A stretch of DNA of 64,000 nt from Flavobacterium sp. ACN2 (GCF_002303885.1 NZ_MRCM01000001.1:186001-250000); one strand, 5' to 3'. Shown: positions 1 to 9,477, counted from the first letter of the stretch. A program made the numbers and translations. The notes: a model not told the origin generated them from the sequence alone.

Positions 1-426
1 TAATAGTACATCACAGATCATTTTCTCAGGCATTTTTTCAATACTCATCTGTGCTTTTTTCGGATTCCAATCTTCATTCATTACATCAACGCTCCAATCA
101 TAATTAGAATTGATATCGCCCTCTATGATTTTAACTGAGCAGGTGTAGAAATTAATTTCGCCCTTATCAAAAACCAAACTCAGTCTGGGTTTTGAAGTTT
201 TGCGTTCGTTAACTCGATAGGTTCCAAACATCAGCATGTGAATTTTTACTGTAAAAGAATCAAAACAAATTAAAAAATGCTTCCCCCAGGTTTTAAAGGC
301 AAGAATCGTTTTATCCTTCAGTCGAGAAATATCAATATGGGTATTTCCAGATACAGAAATTATTTTCTGTCCGGTAAATTGCTGCACTTCTTCTTTTAAG
401 ATTACTATAGACGGACCTTCGGGCAT
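1..426 (-). CDS. Fpg/Nei-family DNA glycosylase, partial (3' end beyond window)
   Basis: Only the first 142 or so residues are present; the frame starts with ATG at 426 and runs open off the left edge. The protein begins MPEGPSI, the Pro2-Glu3 start of Nei/Fpg base-excision glycosylases, where the N-terminal proline is the Schiff-base nucleophile after Met removal. A lysine near residue 49 (WGKHFL) lies where the family has its beta-hairpin lysine, and KIHMLMFGTYRV matches the following strand. It should excise oxidised bases and nick the DNA. The C-terminal helix-two-turn-helix and zinc finger cannot be seen. It lies downstream of the DUF892 gene in the same direction, but a terminator separates them. 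MPEGP favours Nei over Fpg; the exact subfamily is uncertain. Confidence 0.85.
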   Translation of the reverse strand, partial: MPEGPSIVILKEEVQQFTGQKIISVSGNTHIDISRLKDKTILAFKTWGKHFLICFDSFTVKIHMLMFGTYRVNERKTSKPRLSLVFDKGEINFYTCSVKIIEGDINSNYDWSVDVMNEDWNPKKAQMSIEKMPEKMICDVLL

Positions 427-451
427 ATACTGTATTTTTTATTCAACTAAA

Positions 452-479
452 AAAAGTGCAGTTTTAGTACTGCACTTTT
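452..479 (-). terminator. Intrinsic terminator after the DUF892 gene
   Basis: A perfect 11-bp stem (452-462 with 469-479) closes a 6-base loop, and A/T tracts flank both sides. It lies just past the stop of the DUF892 gene (498) and before the start of the Nei-like gene (426), so the two are probably transcribed separately. Confidence 0.8.
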
Positions 480-497
480 ATTTCATTTTTCAAACCG

Positions 498-1070
498 CTA
501 TTCAATTTCGGCAGCTTCAAGATTCACTGCATTTACAGCGACTTCTGTAAGGGTTTTATCGGCTCCTTTTTCTTCATCGAGTGTTTGTTCCAATAAAGTT
601 GCTGCTTCTGGCAAACCAAGCGTTTCTGCAAATTGTCTTAAAGTACCGTAAGTGGCAATTTCGTAATGCTCGATTTTCTGACTTGCCGCAATAATTCCTG
701 CATCACGCACTACTCCAAGCTCCGTTTCTTCCAGCATTCCTTTGGCTTCTTCAATTAAACCTTCCATCGCATCGCATTTTTTTGCCGTTGCTTTTTTGCC
801 AATAATTTTAAATACCTCTTCCAAACGGACAATTTGTTCTTCTGTTTCGGTTAAATGATTATCAATTGCATCTTTCAATTCAACAGAAGAAGCATTTTTA
901 ACCATTACAGGCAAAGCTTTTATCAGGGCTTTTTCTGCCCAATAGATGTCTTTAAGCCCGTCTTCAAATAATTCGGTTAATCCTGAAGCGGCATTAGATT
1001 TCGGCTTCGTAACGCCTCTCGGTGTAGTTTCTTTTGCAGCAGCTGCATTTTTACTATCTGTAGTTTTCAT
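498..1070 (-). CDS. DUF892 (YciE/YciF-like) ferritin-like protein
   Basis: 190 residues. After a Lys/Ala/Thr-rich N-terminal tail of about 27 residues, the segment LTELFEDGLKDIYWAEKALI and the later helices with repeated Glu/His (HLTETEEQ, QKIEHYEI, EEKGADKTL) are typical of the DUF892/YciF family. This family has a four-helix ferritin-like fold with a di-metal site and is linked to general and oxidative stress; its exact reaction is not settled. The basic, low-complexity N-terminus could bind DNA or be disordered (inference). It is transcribed divergently from the acidic-protein gene across a 187-bp intergenic region. Confidence 0.88.
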   Translation of the reverse strand: MKTTDSKNAAAAKETTPRGVTKPKSNAASGLTELFEDGLKDIYWAEKALIKALPVMVKNASSVELKDAIDNHLTETEEQIVRLEEVFKIIGKKATAKKCDAMEGLIEEAKGMLEETELGVVRDAGIIAASQKIEHYEIATYGTLRQFAETLGLPEAATLLEQTLDEEKGADKTLTEVAVNAVNLEAAEIE

Positions 1071-1221
1071 GGTAATAGTTTTTATGATTAATATGATGGT
1101 AAAATTACTGCCTGTACTATCAGACTGGTTATATGATTACAAGTTAAAATTCCATTCTAAACATCTGTTAATTATAGAATTACACTAAATAATTTTATAA
1201 TATATTCCGCCAACTTCATGC

Positions 1222-1229
1222 TAGCTTTG
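1222..1229 (+). promoter_or_regulatory. -7 box (TAGCTTTG) for the acidic-protein gene
   Basis: TAGCTTTG fits the Bacteroidota -7 consensus TAnnTTTG and lies 28 bases before the ATG at 1258. I see no convincing TTTG -33 box at the usual spacing, so the call rests on the -7 box and position. Confidence 0.5.
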
Positions 1230-1257
1230 TATATATAATCATTAAAAAACAGCGATC

Positions 1258-1797
1258 ATGAATACTATAGATAAAAACAACAGCACAAATAAAGATTTCA
1301 AAAATCATTTCTCAAATGATCGAAACCTTGCAGAAGATCTTAAAGATGATATTAAAAAACCCGATAATGATAATCGCGAAATTGCAGAACGAGGTTATAC
1401 GGTAAGAAACGGCTACAATCCGAACAGACCAAATCCAGATCAAGACGATTTTGTAAGTGATGATGATTTGGACGATCTAAACGACGATTTTCATACTGAC
1501 AGAGATCTCGAAGACAACAACGACGATGTTTATGAAGTTGAACTGGAAGATGATAATTATGCCGAAGAAAATGACGAATTTGATAATCCTTCCGATTTAA
1601 AAGAAGACGAATACGACTTTAACGAAACCGAAGATGTTTTGGAAGACATTGATGATGAAGACGATGACGATGATGATGAAGACGAGTACATCGAAGAGGA
1701 TATTGATGAAGAAGATGATACTGATTATATCGAAGACGATGTTCAGGAAGATAAGGATGATGAAAGGTATCCAGAAAATGATCCGCGAAGATTGTAA
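1258..1797 (+). CDS. Highly acidic, low-complexity protein
   Basis: 179 residues, with no signal peptide or membrane segment. After a more ordinary N-terminal 45 residues (including REIAERGYTVRNGYNPNRPN), the protein is almost continuous Asp/Glu with a few Tyr, Asn and Leu, for example DEDDDDDDEDEYIEEDIDEE. I recognise no domain. Coding is supported by a -7 box upstream, a strong terminator just downstream and a clean ATG. Such polyanionic proteins may act as DNA mimics, histone-like chaperone partners, cation buffers or disordered stress proteins; the sequence does not choose among these. It sits inside a cluster of stress-type genes. Confidence 0.75.
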   Translation: MNTIDKNNSTNKDFKNHFSNDRNLAEDLKDDIKKPDNDNREIAERGYTVRNGYNPNRPNPDQDDFVSDDDLDDLNDDFHTDRDLEDNNDDVYEVELEDDNYAEENDEFDNPSDLKEDEYDFNETEDVLEDIDDEDDDDDDEDEYIEEDIDEEDDTDYIEDDVQEDKDDERYPENDPRRL

Positions 1798-1820
1798 TAG
1801 TTCATTCTACGAAAAAATAA

Positions 1821-1850
1821 AAACCGTCTCGTTAAACAACGAGACGGTTT
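1821..1850 (+). terminator. Intrinsic terminator after the acidic-protein gene
   Basis: A perfect 13-bp stem (1821-1833 with 1838-1850) with a 4-base loop is followed by a T run. It lies 24 bases after the stop at 1797. The A tract on its left side means it may also serve the convergent gene ending at 1874. Confidence 0.9.
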
Positions 1851-1873
1851 TTTTGAGTCTAAAACTTAACTAC

Positions 1874-2521
1874 TTAATCTCCAATAATTTTCAATACTGG
1901 AATATCGTCCATTCGGGCTAAACGCTCGGCTAATCCGGCTCTGGCTTCATTAAGCTCTTGCTCAGCTTTCCCTAATTCTATATACCATTTTTCTTTACCG
2001 ACTGGCGATGACTCTATTTTTCTGATAATTTCATAAATCTCACCCTCTGCTTCCATTACTTTTAGCCTTTTATAATAAGTCAGACTTTCGGTCATGTGTG
2101 CAAGCGCAATCATAGCGGTCAAAAACGGATGGTTATTGGTCACATTTACATCTTTTACCCTACCGTGTTCCAACTCTACTTTTAATGCAAAAGCGAATTC
2201 TTCCATATTAAAAGCTTCATGTTTGCTTTTCGGATCCAGATAAGCTTTTATTGCATGAACATTATTCATTGTAGAAAGATCAACATCGGTGTGATTCTTA
2301 TCATTTAAATCTTTAAAAACCACATTTGCAATAGCTCGTGCTTCTGCAGTTGTCGGATCATTTTCAGGATTTTCAAAATCACGTACCGACCAATCCCAAT
2401 CTTTAGGATGAACAGGTTTTATATACTTTTCACAAAAATCTGTCACATCATTCTTTAGGCTTACCATTTCATCTTCTCTTTTGATATAAACATCCTGGTA
2501 AGCACCGCTTTTTGTTCCCAT
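1874..2521 (-). CDS. DUF5661-like protein
   Basis: 215 residues, cytosolic, Glu/Lys-rich. The middle part (FALKVELEHGRVKDVNVTNN, then IALAHMTESLTYYKRLKVME) resembles DUF5661, a small family of unknown function with a conserved EHG motif followed by an ALAH...YY.RL helix. Flanking segments add a predicted coiled helix at the C-terminus (EKWYIELGKAEQELNEARAG). No catalytic motif is clear. The neighbours are DUF892, DUF1328 and topoisomerase IB genes, suggesting a stress role. The family name is from memory of the motif and is only moderately certain; that it is a real gene is not in doubt. Confidence 0.6.
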   Translation of the reverse strand: MGTKSGAYQDVYIKREDEMVSLKNDVTDFCEKYIKPVHPKDWDWSVRDFENPENDPTTAEARAIANVVFKDLNDKNHTDVDLSTMNNVHAIKAYLDPKSKHEAFNMEEFAFALKVELEHGRVKDVNVTNNHPFLTAMIALAHMTESLTYYKRLKVMEAEGEIYEIIRKIESSPVGKEKWYIELGKAEQELNEARAGLAERLARMDDIPVLKIIGD

Positions 2522-2547
2522 GACTTGGCTTTTTTTATTGAAACCAC

Positions 2548-2581
2548 AAACGACACATTTACTAAATGAAATGTGCCGTTT
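2548..2581 (-). terminator. Hairpin after the DUF1328 gene
   Basis: A 13-bp stem with one mismatch (2548-2560 with 2569-2581) lies between the DUF1328 stop (2612) and the DUF5661 start (2521). The minus-strand downstream side is only moderately T-rich, so it is a likely but not ideal terminator. Confidence 0.55.
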
Positions 2582-2611
2582 TTGATTTGTTTGTATTTAC
2601 TGATACTTCTT

Positions 2612-2776
2612 CTATACTCTTGTTGATCTTCCGCTTATTAAAGAAATAACAAAAAGAACTAAAAATATAAAGAATAAAATTTTTGCTATACTAGCAGCTC
2701 CAGCGGCAATTCCACCGAAACCAAATATTCCCGCCACTATGGCTAGAATAATAAAAGTGACTGTCCAACGTAACAT
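2612..2776 (-). CDS. DUF1328 (YtjA-like) small membrane protein
   Basis: A 54-residue ORF read directly from the minus strand, ATG at 2776 and TAG at 2614-2612. It starts [20 protein letters not shown], continues with a Gly/Ala-rich helix [10 protein letters not shown] and a second hydrophobic helix, and ends SGRSTRV. This follows the E. coli YtjA pattern (MFRW start, GFGG, second helix, SL.GR end) over its whole length. DUF1328 proteins are two-helix inner-membrane proteins often found in stress operons; their molecular function is unknown. It stands between DUF5661 and topoisomerase IB on the same strand. Confidence 0.9.
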   Translation of the reverse strand: MLRWTVTFIILAIVAGIFGFGGIAAGAASIAKILFFIFLVLFVISLISGRSTRV

Positions 2777-2856
2777 AATAATAGTTTTTTAGTTAATAAT
2801 GATTTTGTTTGTATTCCAAACTTTTGAAGCTTTTGGGAGAGATGCTCCAACTCTTT

Positions 2857-3954
2857 TTATTGACATGATGCTTCTAGATTGATCTCATAATTTTGAATCA
2901 ATTCCGAGAATGCGCTTTCTGTTTTTGTAAAATATTTTTTAGTGCTTCTGCTTTTTTTGACCTTATCAAAATACTCCTGAATAGAACCATCTTCATAAGT
3001 CGAAATCAAAAGCGGATGAACGTAATAATCTTTGCATACTTTTCTGGTGTTTCCGAGCGCTTCGGCTGTCAGATCAAAAGCAGTTATAATATTCTGCTTG
3101 ATTTCTTTTTCGTCTGAAGTCACTCCTATTTCCATCAGGCTTTCAAAGAAAATAATAGAGGCTGCCCAGGTTCTAAAATCTTTCGCGCTGAAATATTCGC
3201 CCGATATATTATGCAGATATTCATTGACCATATGACTGTCCAGTACTTTTTTCTCTCCGTTTTTATCGTAATATTTAAAAACTTCCCAGCCTGGAATTTC
3301 TTCACAACGGCTCACCAGTTTGATCAATTGTTTGTTTCGGGTCGTAATGGTATGCTGTTTTCCTTTTTTGCCAACAAATTCAAATCGAAGCGAATTCTTA
3401 TTGATATTAATATGACGTTTTCTAAGAGTCGAAAGTCCGTACGATTTGTTGTCTTTGGCATATTTCTCATTTCCGATTCGAATATGCGTTTCTTCCATTA
3501 ATCGAATGACCAAAGCGGTTACTTTTTCTTTAGACCATTCCTTCTGTTCCAGATCAAGATCAACTTGCTTTCTAATCGCTGGGAGTTTAGACCCAAATTC
3601 AGCAATTTTATAAAACTTGGTCTGATTTCGAATCAAATTCCATTTTGGATGATAACGATATTGTTTTCTATTTTTAAGATCAGTTCCTACGGCTTGTAAA
3701 TGTCCATTTGTAATATCGGTGATACGAACATTCTCCCAAGCTGGCGGAAGTACCAGACTATTAATGCGTTTAATTTCATGTTTGCTTTTTACATTCTTTC
3801 CGTTCTTTTTATAAACGAAATTTCCTCCTTCGCGACAGCGTACAATTGTCAATTGATAATCATTGATGTACTCCAAATCTAGTTTTTCAATTACTAAATG
3901 TGGCGCTTTTATCAGCTGATTCATTAAGATTTCTTTTTTGGCTGTGGCGTTCAT
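2857..3954 (-). CDS. DNA topoisomerase IB (poxvirus/eukaryote type)
   Basis: 365 residues. The N-terminal half carries YRYHPKWN; the catalytic domain has THIRIGNEKYA (first catalytic Arg), GLSTLRKRHI, VGKKGKQH (catalytic Lys region), SAKDFRTWAAS (second Arg) and VCKDYYVHP with the nucleophilic Tyr near residue 311. This is the bacterial topoisomerase IB set, which relaxes supercoils through a 3'-phosphotyrosine intermediate. The length fits bacterial enzymes (about 320-370). A second Met at residue 11 (MNQLIKAPHL) is an alternative start. Such genes are accessory in bacteria and often cluster with stress genes, as here. Confidence 0.93.
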   Translation of the reverse strand: MNATAKKEILMNQLIKAPHLVIEKLDLEYINDYQLTIVRCREGGNFVYKKNGKNVKSKHEIKRINSLVLPPAWENVRITDITNGHLQAVGTDLKNRKQYRYHPKWNLIRNQTKFYKIAEFGSKLPAIRKQVDLDLEQKEWSKEKVTALVIRLMEETHIRIGNEKYAKDNKSYGLSTLRKRHININKNSLRFEFVGKKGKQHTITTRNKQLIKLVSRCEEIPGWEVFKYYDKNGEKKVLDSHMVNEYLHNISGEYFSAKDFRTWAASIIFFESLMEIGVTSDEKEIKQNIITAFDLTAEALGNTRKVCKDYYVHPLLISTYEDGSIQEYFDKVKKSRSTKKYFTKTESAFSELIQNYEINLEASCQ

Positions 3955-3995
3955 GATATTGCTATTTTTATCGCATTAATGTTTTGTTTTAAATT

Positions 3996-4235
3996 TTAGT
4001 TATTTCTTAAAGACTCAATCAAGGCTTTTTTATTCATATAAGATCTTCCTTTTATGCCAACTTTACTTGCTTGTTTCAGAAGTTCCTCTTTTGTCCATTC
4101 GTCATAAGGTTTTGCTTTTCCACCTTTCTTCCCCGCATCTGGAGTATTGGCAATACGAGCCGATTTTTCTTTGCTGTATCCTTTTTTTACCAATGCTTCA
4201 TATTGCTCTTCATTCTTAATTCTTGGATTTGGCAT
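3996..4235 (-). CDS. Small SAP/Rho-N-like protein (DUF7218-like)
   Basis: 79 residues, basic. It begins MPNPRIKNEEQYEALVKKGY, has a central Lys/Gly linker (AGKKGGKAKPYDEW), and ends with TKEELLKQASKVGIKGRSYM and LIESLRNN, a helix-extended loop-helix like the Rho N-terminal or SAP fold that binds nucleic acids. The same layout occurs in small archaeal and bacterial proteins I know as DUF7218. A DNA- or RNA-binding role is inferred. It lies 41 bases upstream of topoisomerase IB in the same direction, so the two may be co-transcribed. Confidence 0.7.
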   Translation of the reverse strand: MPNPRIKNEEQYEALVKKGYSKEKSARIANTPDAGKKGGKAKPYDEWTKEELLKQASKVGIKGRSYMNKKALIESLRNN

Positions 4236-4414
4236 GACTTAAATTTTTAATATTATTTCTAAAAATCTGATAAGTCAAAGTTCTTTAAAAAGTAAGGTGA
4301 TTCTGTTATAGAATTTTGGCTGGAAATTTCATTTTTGTGGGATGGGAATTGTGAAAGGCGAAATGTAAAATTTTGTTTTTTTGTAAAAAGTGAAATGTTA
4401 GATTCAGAAATAAA

Positions 4415-4444
4415 AAAAAGATTGCCTTTGTGGGCAATCTTTTT
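4415..4444 (-). terminator. Intrinsic terminator
   Basis: A perfect 12-bp stem (4415-4426 with 4433-4444) with A and T tracts on both sides. It follows the minus-strand gene ending at 4500. The rest of 4236-4499 shows nothing else I can name. Confidence 0.75.
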
Positions 4445-4499
4445 TAAGTCGAAGATGGGAATTGTAAAAGTATATTTTGATAATAGAATGGAACTGTAA

Positions 4500-5278
4500 T
4501 TATTCCGTCTTAACTTTTATGTATGCATAAGATATTTTATCTGATCCATTGTTAAAAATATTAATTTCATTTACACCTTCAATATTTTTCCATCTAATTA
4601 AATCTCGAGGATTTTTAAAATCTGGAACAGAATATGGCAAACCGAAAATCTCAATATTGTCCTCAGAAAAATCATATTTCGATAGGTCATTAATAGTTAT
4701 CCAATCTGATTTTCCATTAATAAATATAATTTCAAATTTAAGCTAAACAATCCCCAAAAATCTCCTCCTACATCAATTTTCTGAATCAATTTATCGGTCT
4801 TTTTTTCGATGATTTTTACTCCCGAAATTCTTTTTTCTTTTGAAATAATTAATTTAAAATAATTCCCTTTTAAAGAAACGGGCTGTAGAATTTCCCTTTG
4901 TGTCCCTTCTTCACCATTATTATAATTAAGGTCAAATTCTTTTGTCAAACAAATTTTAAGTTCTTTTCCCGAAATCAAATCTTTCCAAATTCCGTTTAAT
5001 TGATCGCTTTCTGCATTATAATTTTCGAAACTTAATTGGGCCGTTTCTTTATCATTTTTATCTTTTTCAGTGAATACCAAAGTAGTTCCTTTCAACTTAG
5101 CGTTTAAAACAATTGGAGTGTCATAATTGGAATAAGCATAAATTGCCGATCCTTGCCCGTCAGAATAAATATCGGTTACAAATTCAATTGGATATTTATC
5201 AATGAAACCTTTATAATTGATTTGGCCTGATACAAGAGCTGTAGCTAAAAGAAATAGAATTGTAATTTTTTGTTTCAT
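4500..5278 (-). pseudogene. Secreted protein of unknown function, interrupted by a -1 frameshift
   Basis: The ATG at 5278 opens a signal peptide (MKQKITILFLLATALVSGQ) and a beta-rich protein. This frame stops at 4697 after a short odd tail (LNLKLYLLMENQIG). From about 4742 the -1 frame continues smoothly for 77 or so residues: FEIIFINGKSDWITINDLSK, later GLPYSVPDFKNPRDLIRWKN, ending AYIKVKTE with TAA at 4502-4500. The -1 frame is closed just upstream by a TAG at 4745-4743, so the join lies at 4733-4742. One extra A there would restore a gene of about 258 codons. The junction reads A AAT TTG in the zero frame, a heptamer on which -1 slippage is formally possible. I recognise no family. A one-base deletion or a sequencing error is the simplest reading. 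Confidence 0.75.
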
Positions 5279-5426
5279 GAATAATCTTTTTACTTCCTAA
5301 TATACAAACATACATTTTCTAATTATAAAAGAGCATCCAAATCCTATAACAATCTCTCAAAATCCTGTAAGACATTCCTGTATGTTCTTAATAATTTTAC
5401 ATCATAACATTTAAACTATTAAAATC

Positions 5427-6014
5427 ATGAAAAAGTTATTATTAGCCGGAAAAGCCATTTTAGGAGCAGGACTTATTATATTATTCCTTCAATCTTGTAA
5501 AAACGAAACTAAACAAGAGGATCCAAAAGAAGTTGCAGAAGATGCAAATGAAGCAAAATTTGATTCTATTGACAGCAAAGAAGATGATTCTGAATTTTTA
5601 GTAGATCAAGCTGAAATTAATTTAGCTGAAATCGAAATCGGTAAACTGGCACAAACAAAAAGTACAAACCCTGAAGTGAAAAAATTTGGTAAAATGCTTG
5701 TTGATGAGCACACTAAATCGGCTTCGGAAGTTAGTGCTTTAGCAAAAGCAAAAAACTTTACTCTACCAACTTCTCTAACTGAAGAAGGTCAAGAGGAATA
5801 CAATAAACTAAACGAAAAAACGGGAGTTGATTTCGATAAAAAATTCGCAGACATGATGATTGATGGTCACGAAAAAGCGATTAAAAAACTAGATAAAGCT
5901 GCAAAAGATGCTAATGATCAGGAAGTAAGAACTTGGGCTTCTAACAATATTGCAGGTTTAACAGCGCACTTAGAACATGCTAAAATGCTGAAACAAAATC
6001 TAGACAAAAAGTAA
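5427..6014 (+). CDS. DUF4142 lipoprotein
   Basis: 195 residues. The N-terminus has a lipoprotein signal ending LQSC (Cys near residue 24), followed by an acidic linker. The rest is the DUF4142 domain: FLVDQAEINLAEIEIGKLAQ, then VKKFGKMLVDEHTKS, FADMMIDGHEKAI and TAHLEHAKML, whose spaced Glu/His residues suggest a ferritin-like helical bundle. DUF4142 proteins are envelope proteins of unknown biochemical role often found with other stress genes. The gene is transcribed away from the frameshifted gene and ends before a strong terminator. Confidence 0.9.
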   Translation: MKKLLLAGKAILGAGLIILFLQSCKNETKQEDPKEVAEDANEAKFDSIDSKEDDSEFLVDQAEINLAEIEIGKLAQTKSTNPEVKKFGKMLVDEHTKSASEVSALAKAKNFTLPTSLTEEGQEEYNKLNEKTGVDFDKKFADMMIDGHEKAIKKLDKAAKDANDQEVRTWASNNIAGLTAHLEHAKMLKQNLDKK

Positions 6015-6020
6015 AAATGT

Positions 6021-6060
6021 ATTAAGACGCTAAGATTCTAAGGTCCTCAGATTCTAAGTT
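6021..6060. repeat. Degenerate 8-bp tandem repeat (ATTCTAAG phase)
   Basis: Successive 8-base units of the type AAGATTCT/AAGGTCCT/CAGATTCT run from just after the DUF4142 stop. It is one of several arrays of the same unit in this window. Confidence 0.7.
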
Positions 6061-6093
6061 AAATTATCTAAGAACCTCAAATCTTTGCTAAAA

Positions 6094-6127
6094 AAACCCC
6101 TCAAGAGTTGAATTGCTTGAGGGGTTT
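6094..6127 (+). terminator. Intrinsic terminator after the DUF4142 gene
   Basis: A perfect 12-bp stem (6094-6105 with 6116-6127) rich in G and C is followed by a long T run. It is 80 bases past the DUF4142 stop, with the repeat array in between. Confidence 0.9.
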
Positions 6128-6150
6128 GTTTTTTTTAGATGCTTTTTTTT

Positions 6151-6231
6151 AGATGCTAAGATTCTAAGTTGCTAAGGTTTTGAGTTTTCTCTTAGTTGCT
6201 TAGTATCTTAGCGTCTTAGAATCTCAGAAAC

Positions 6232-6233
<2 letters not shown>
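6151..6233. repeat. Inverted pair of degenerate 8-bp repeat arrays
   Basis: 6151-6178 carries units in the GATTCTAA sense and 6191-6233 carries units in the opposite CTTAGAAT sense (CTTAGTTG, CTTAGTAT, CTTAGCGT, CTTAGAAT, CTCAGAAA). Together they can fold into an imperfect hairpin. The right array runs into the stop codon of the aldo/keto reductase gene (6232-6234). Confidence 0.75.
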
Positions 6234-7561
<1,328 letters not shown>

Positions 7562-7563
<2 letters not shown>

Positions 7564-8614
7564 ATTTAAGCGACTCCATATCAATTACAAAACGGTATTT
7601 AACATCTCCTTTTAGTAATCTTTCGTAAGCGTCATTTACATCGTTAACACCGATTACTTCAACGTCTGATGTGATATTATGTTCGGCACAGAAGTCTAAC
7701 ATTTCCTGAGTTTCAGCGATTCCTCCTATCAAAGATCCTGAGAAACTTCTTCTTCCTAAAATCAAGCTGAAAGAAGTTACAGGAAGCGGATCCATTGGCG
7801 CTCCAACTAAAGTTAATGTTCCGTCTACTTTCAATAAATTTAAATACGAATCAATACTGTGTTCAGCAGAAACGCAGTCTAAAATGAAGTTTAAACTTCT
7901 AGCGTGTGCTGCCATCTGCGCTTCATCTGTAGACAATACAACCTCATCTGCTCCAAGGCGTTTTGCGTCTTCTGTTTTAGATAAAGATGTAGTAAAAACC
8001 ACAACGTGAGCTCCCATAGCCTTCGCTATTTTTATTCCCATATGGCCAAGACCGCCAATACCTACAATTCCAACTTTTTGACCAGGACCAACTTTCCAAT
8101 GTTTTAATGGTGAATAAGTTGTAATTCCTGCACACAATAATGGTGCAACAGCAGAAAGTTCTAATTTATCTGAAATATGCAGTACAAAGTTTTCATCAAC
8201 TACAATACTTTGAGAGTAACCTCCATAAGTTTGTCCTCCTAAGTGTTTGTCAGGCGAATTAAATGTTTGGATATTTCCTTCATCACAAAATTGCTCTAAA
8301 TCATTTTTGCAGTGCTCACATTCTCGGCAAGAATCAACCATACAGCCCACTCCCGCTAAATCTCCAATTTTGAAACCTTTTACATGATCTCCAACTTTTG
8401 TTACACGACCTACAATTTCATGTCCAGGAACAATCGGATAAATTGTACCATGCCATTCATTTCTAGCTGAGTGTAAATCGGAGTGACAGATTCCGCAATA
8501 TAAAATTTCGATTTCTACGTCGTGTGCCTGTACTGCTCTTCTTTTAATATCTAGGGTCTTTAACGGTGCTTCGGCAGCTTCGGTACCAAAGGCTTTAATG
8601 TCTTTTGTTTCCAT
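7562..8614 (-). CDS. Zinc-dependent NAD(P) alcohol dehydrogenase (YahK/cinnamyl-alcohol type)
   Basis: 350 residues, medium-chain dehydrogenase. YCGICHSDLHSARNEW carries the catalytic zinc Cys (about residue 43); PGHEIVGRV supplies the His-Glu pair; CRECEHCKNDLEQFC is the four-Cys structural zinc lobe; VGIGGLGHMGIKIAKAMGA is the Rossmann nucleotide-binding motif. The closest pattern is YahK/AdhC-type NADP-dependent aldehyde reductases. It likely converts aldehydes to alcohols in the cytosol. The flanking aldo/keto reductase and cupin genes share its strand. The true substrate cannot be read from the sequence. Confidence 0.94.
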
Positions 8615-8786
8615 AATTTATTGTTGTTTTTTGTTTCAAGTTTCAAGTTTCAGGTTTTAAAACTGTTGAAAAAAGGCATAGAAATTCTACCAAATCATAT
8701 TGATTTACAAATAGTTATATAAATTTCGATTATTTTTACCTAATCAAAAAATATAATGTGTTATAAATCAGTAAAATCTGCGCAAA

Positions 8787-8853
8787 ACTTAGAATCTCAG
8801 AATCTTAGAAACTTAGTGTCTTAGTATCTTAGAATCTTAGCAACTTAGCATCT
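8787..8853. repeat. Degenerate 8-bp tandem repeat (CTTAGAAT phase)
   Basis: The clearest array of the family: CTTAGTGT, CTTAGTAT, CTTAGAAT, CTTAGCAA, CTTAGCAT follow one another without gaps, preceded by more degenerate units. It overlaps the last codons and the stop of the cupin gene (8845), so the repeat has supplied its C-terminus. Confidence 0.8.
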
Positions 8854-9252
8854 TTCAAAAGAATAATATTCTTCATCAGTAACACTTTCCAGCCAAGTTC
8901 CATGACCTTTGTCTATTTCTGTTACAATGGTAATATGAGAATATTTTGTCGTTGGTGTTGCTCCGTACCAATGCTCAATTCCAGGTAAAACCGTGATTAC
9001 TTTCCCTTTTTCGATAAGATTAATTTGTCCGCCTCTTTCTTGGTAATAGCCAACTCCATCTGTTACAATGATCAACTGCAGACTAGCGTTACTGTGCCAA
9101 TTGCTTCTCGCTCCGGGTTCAAAAGAAATATCTTTGATAACAGTATTTTCAGGATGAATTTCGCTTGTCTGCTTTTTATATGACACTTCGCCTGTCATAT
9201 AAGTATTTGGAATTTTACCTTCTTCGGTTACGGCAGTGAAATGTGTCGACAT
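8845..9252 (-). CDS. Cupin-domain protein
   Basis: 135 residues forming a single small beta-barrel. The two cupin motifs are visible: FEPGARSNWHSNASLQLIIV (metal-ligand His residues) and VITVLPGIEHWYGATPTTKY. Proteins of this type (carboxymuconolactone-decarboxylase-associated or quercetinase-like cupins) often sit beside oxidoreductases and AraC regulators. The function is not fixed by sequence. The ATG at 9252 is the natural start. The last residues and stop lie inside an 8-bp repeat array, so the original C-terminus may have been altered. Confidence 0.88.
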   Translation of the reverse strand: MSTHFTAVTEEGKIPNTYMTGEVSYKKQTSEIHPENTVIKDISFEPGARSNWHSNASLQLIIVTDGVGYYQERGGQINLIEKGKVITVLPGIEHWYGATPTTKYSHITIVTEIDKGHGTWLESVTDEEYYSFERC

Positions 9253-9477
9253 AATTTCGTTGTTTTTAGGTTAATAATTAATTTTTAAATTCTTATAAGC
9301 TTATTTGAATGAAATAATCAGTACATCGAATCTCTTGATAGAAGGAGATTTTGATTTTAATTAATACTTTAAAAATTTTATATTTTTCTATTATCAAAAT
9401 TTAAAACTAAATGCAAAGCGGAGCATGCTTTTGTGAAGTGTTATTTAGTCATTAAAAAAACTGATACAAAGATTCGT

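Noticed and set aside
946..1188. Open frame on the plus strand with hydrophobic stretch
   Set aside because: Mostly antisense to the DUF892 gene, which has clear family motifs; no promoter or homology.
1634..1921. Frame overlapping the acidic protein (+1 shadow, Met/Lys rich)
   Set aside because: It arises from GAT/GAA codons read out of frame and crosses the terminator at 1821-1850.
4733..4742. Programmed -1 frameshift as the sure explanation of the split gene
   Set aside because: The heptamer fits formally, but there is no stimulating structure I can show and no known family using it; a one-base deletion or read error is simpler.
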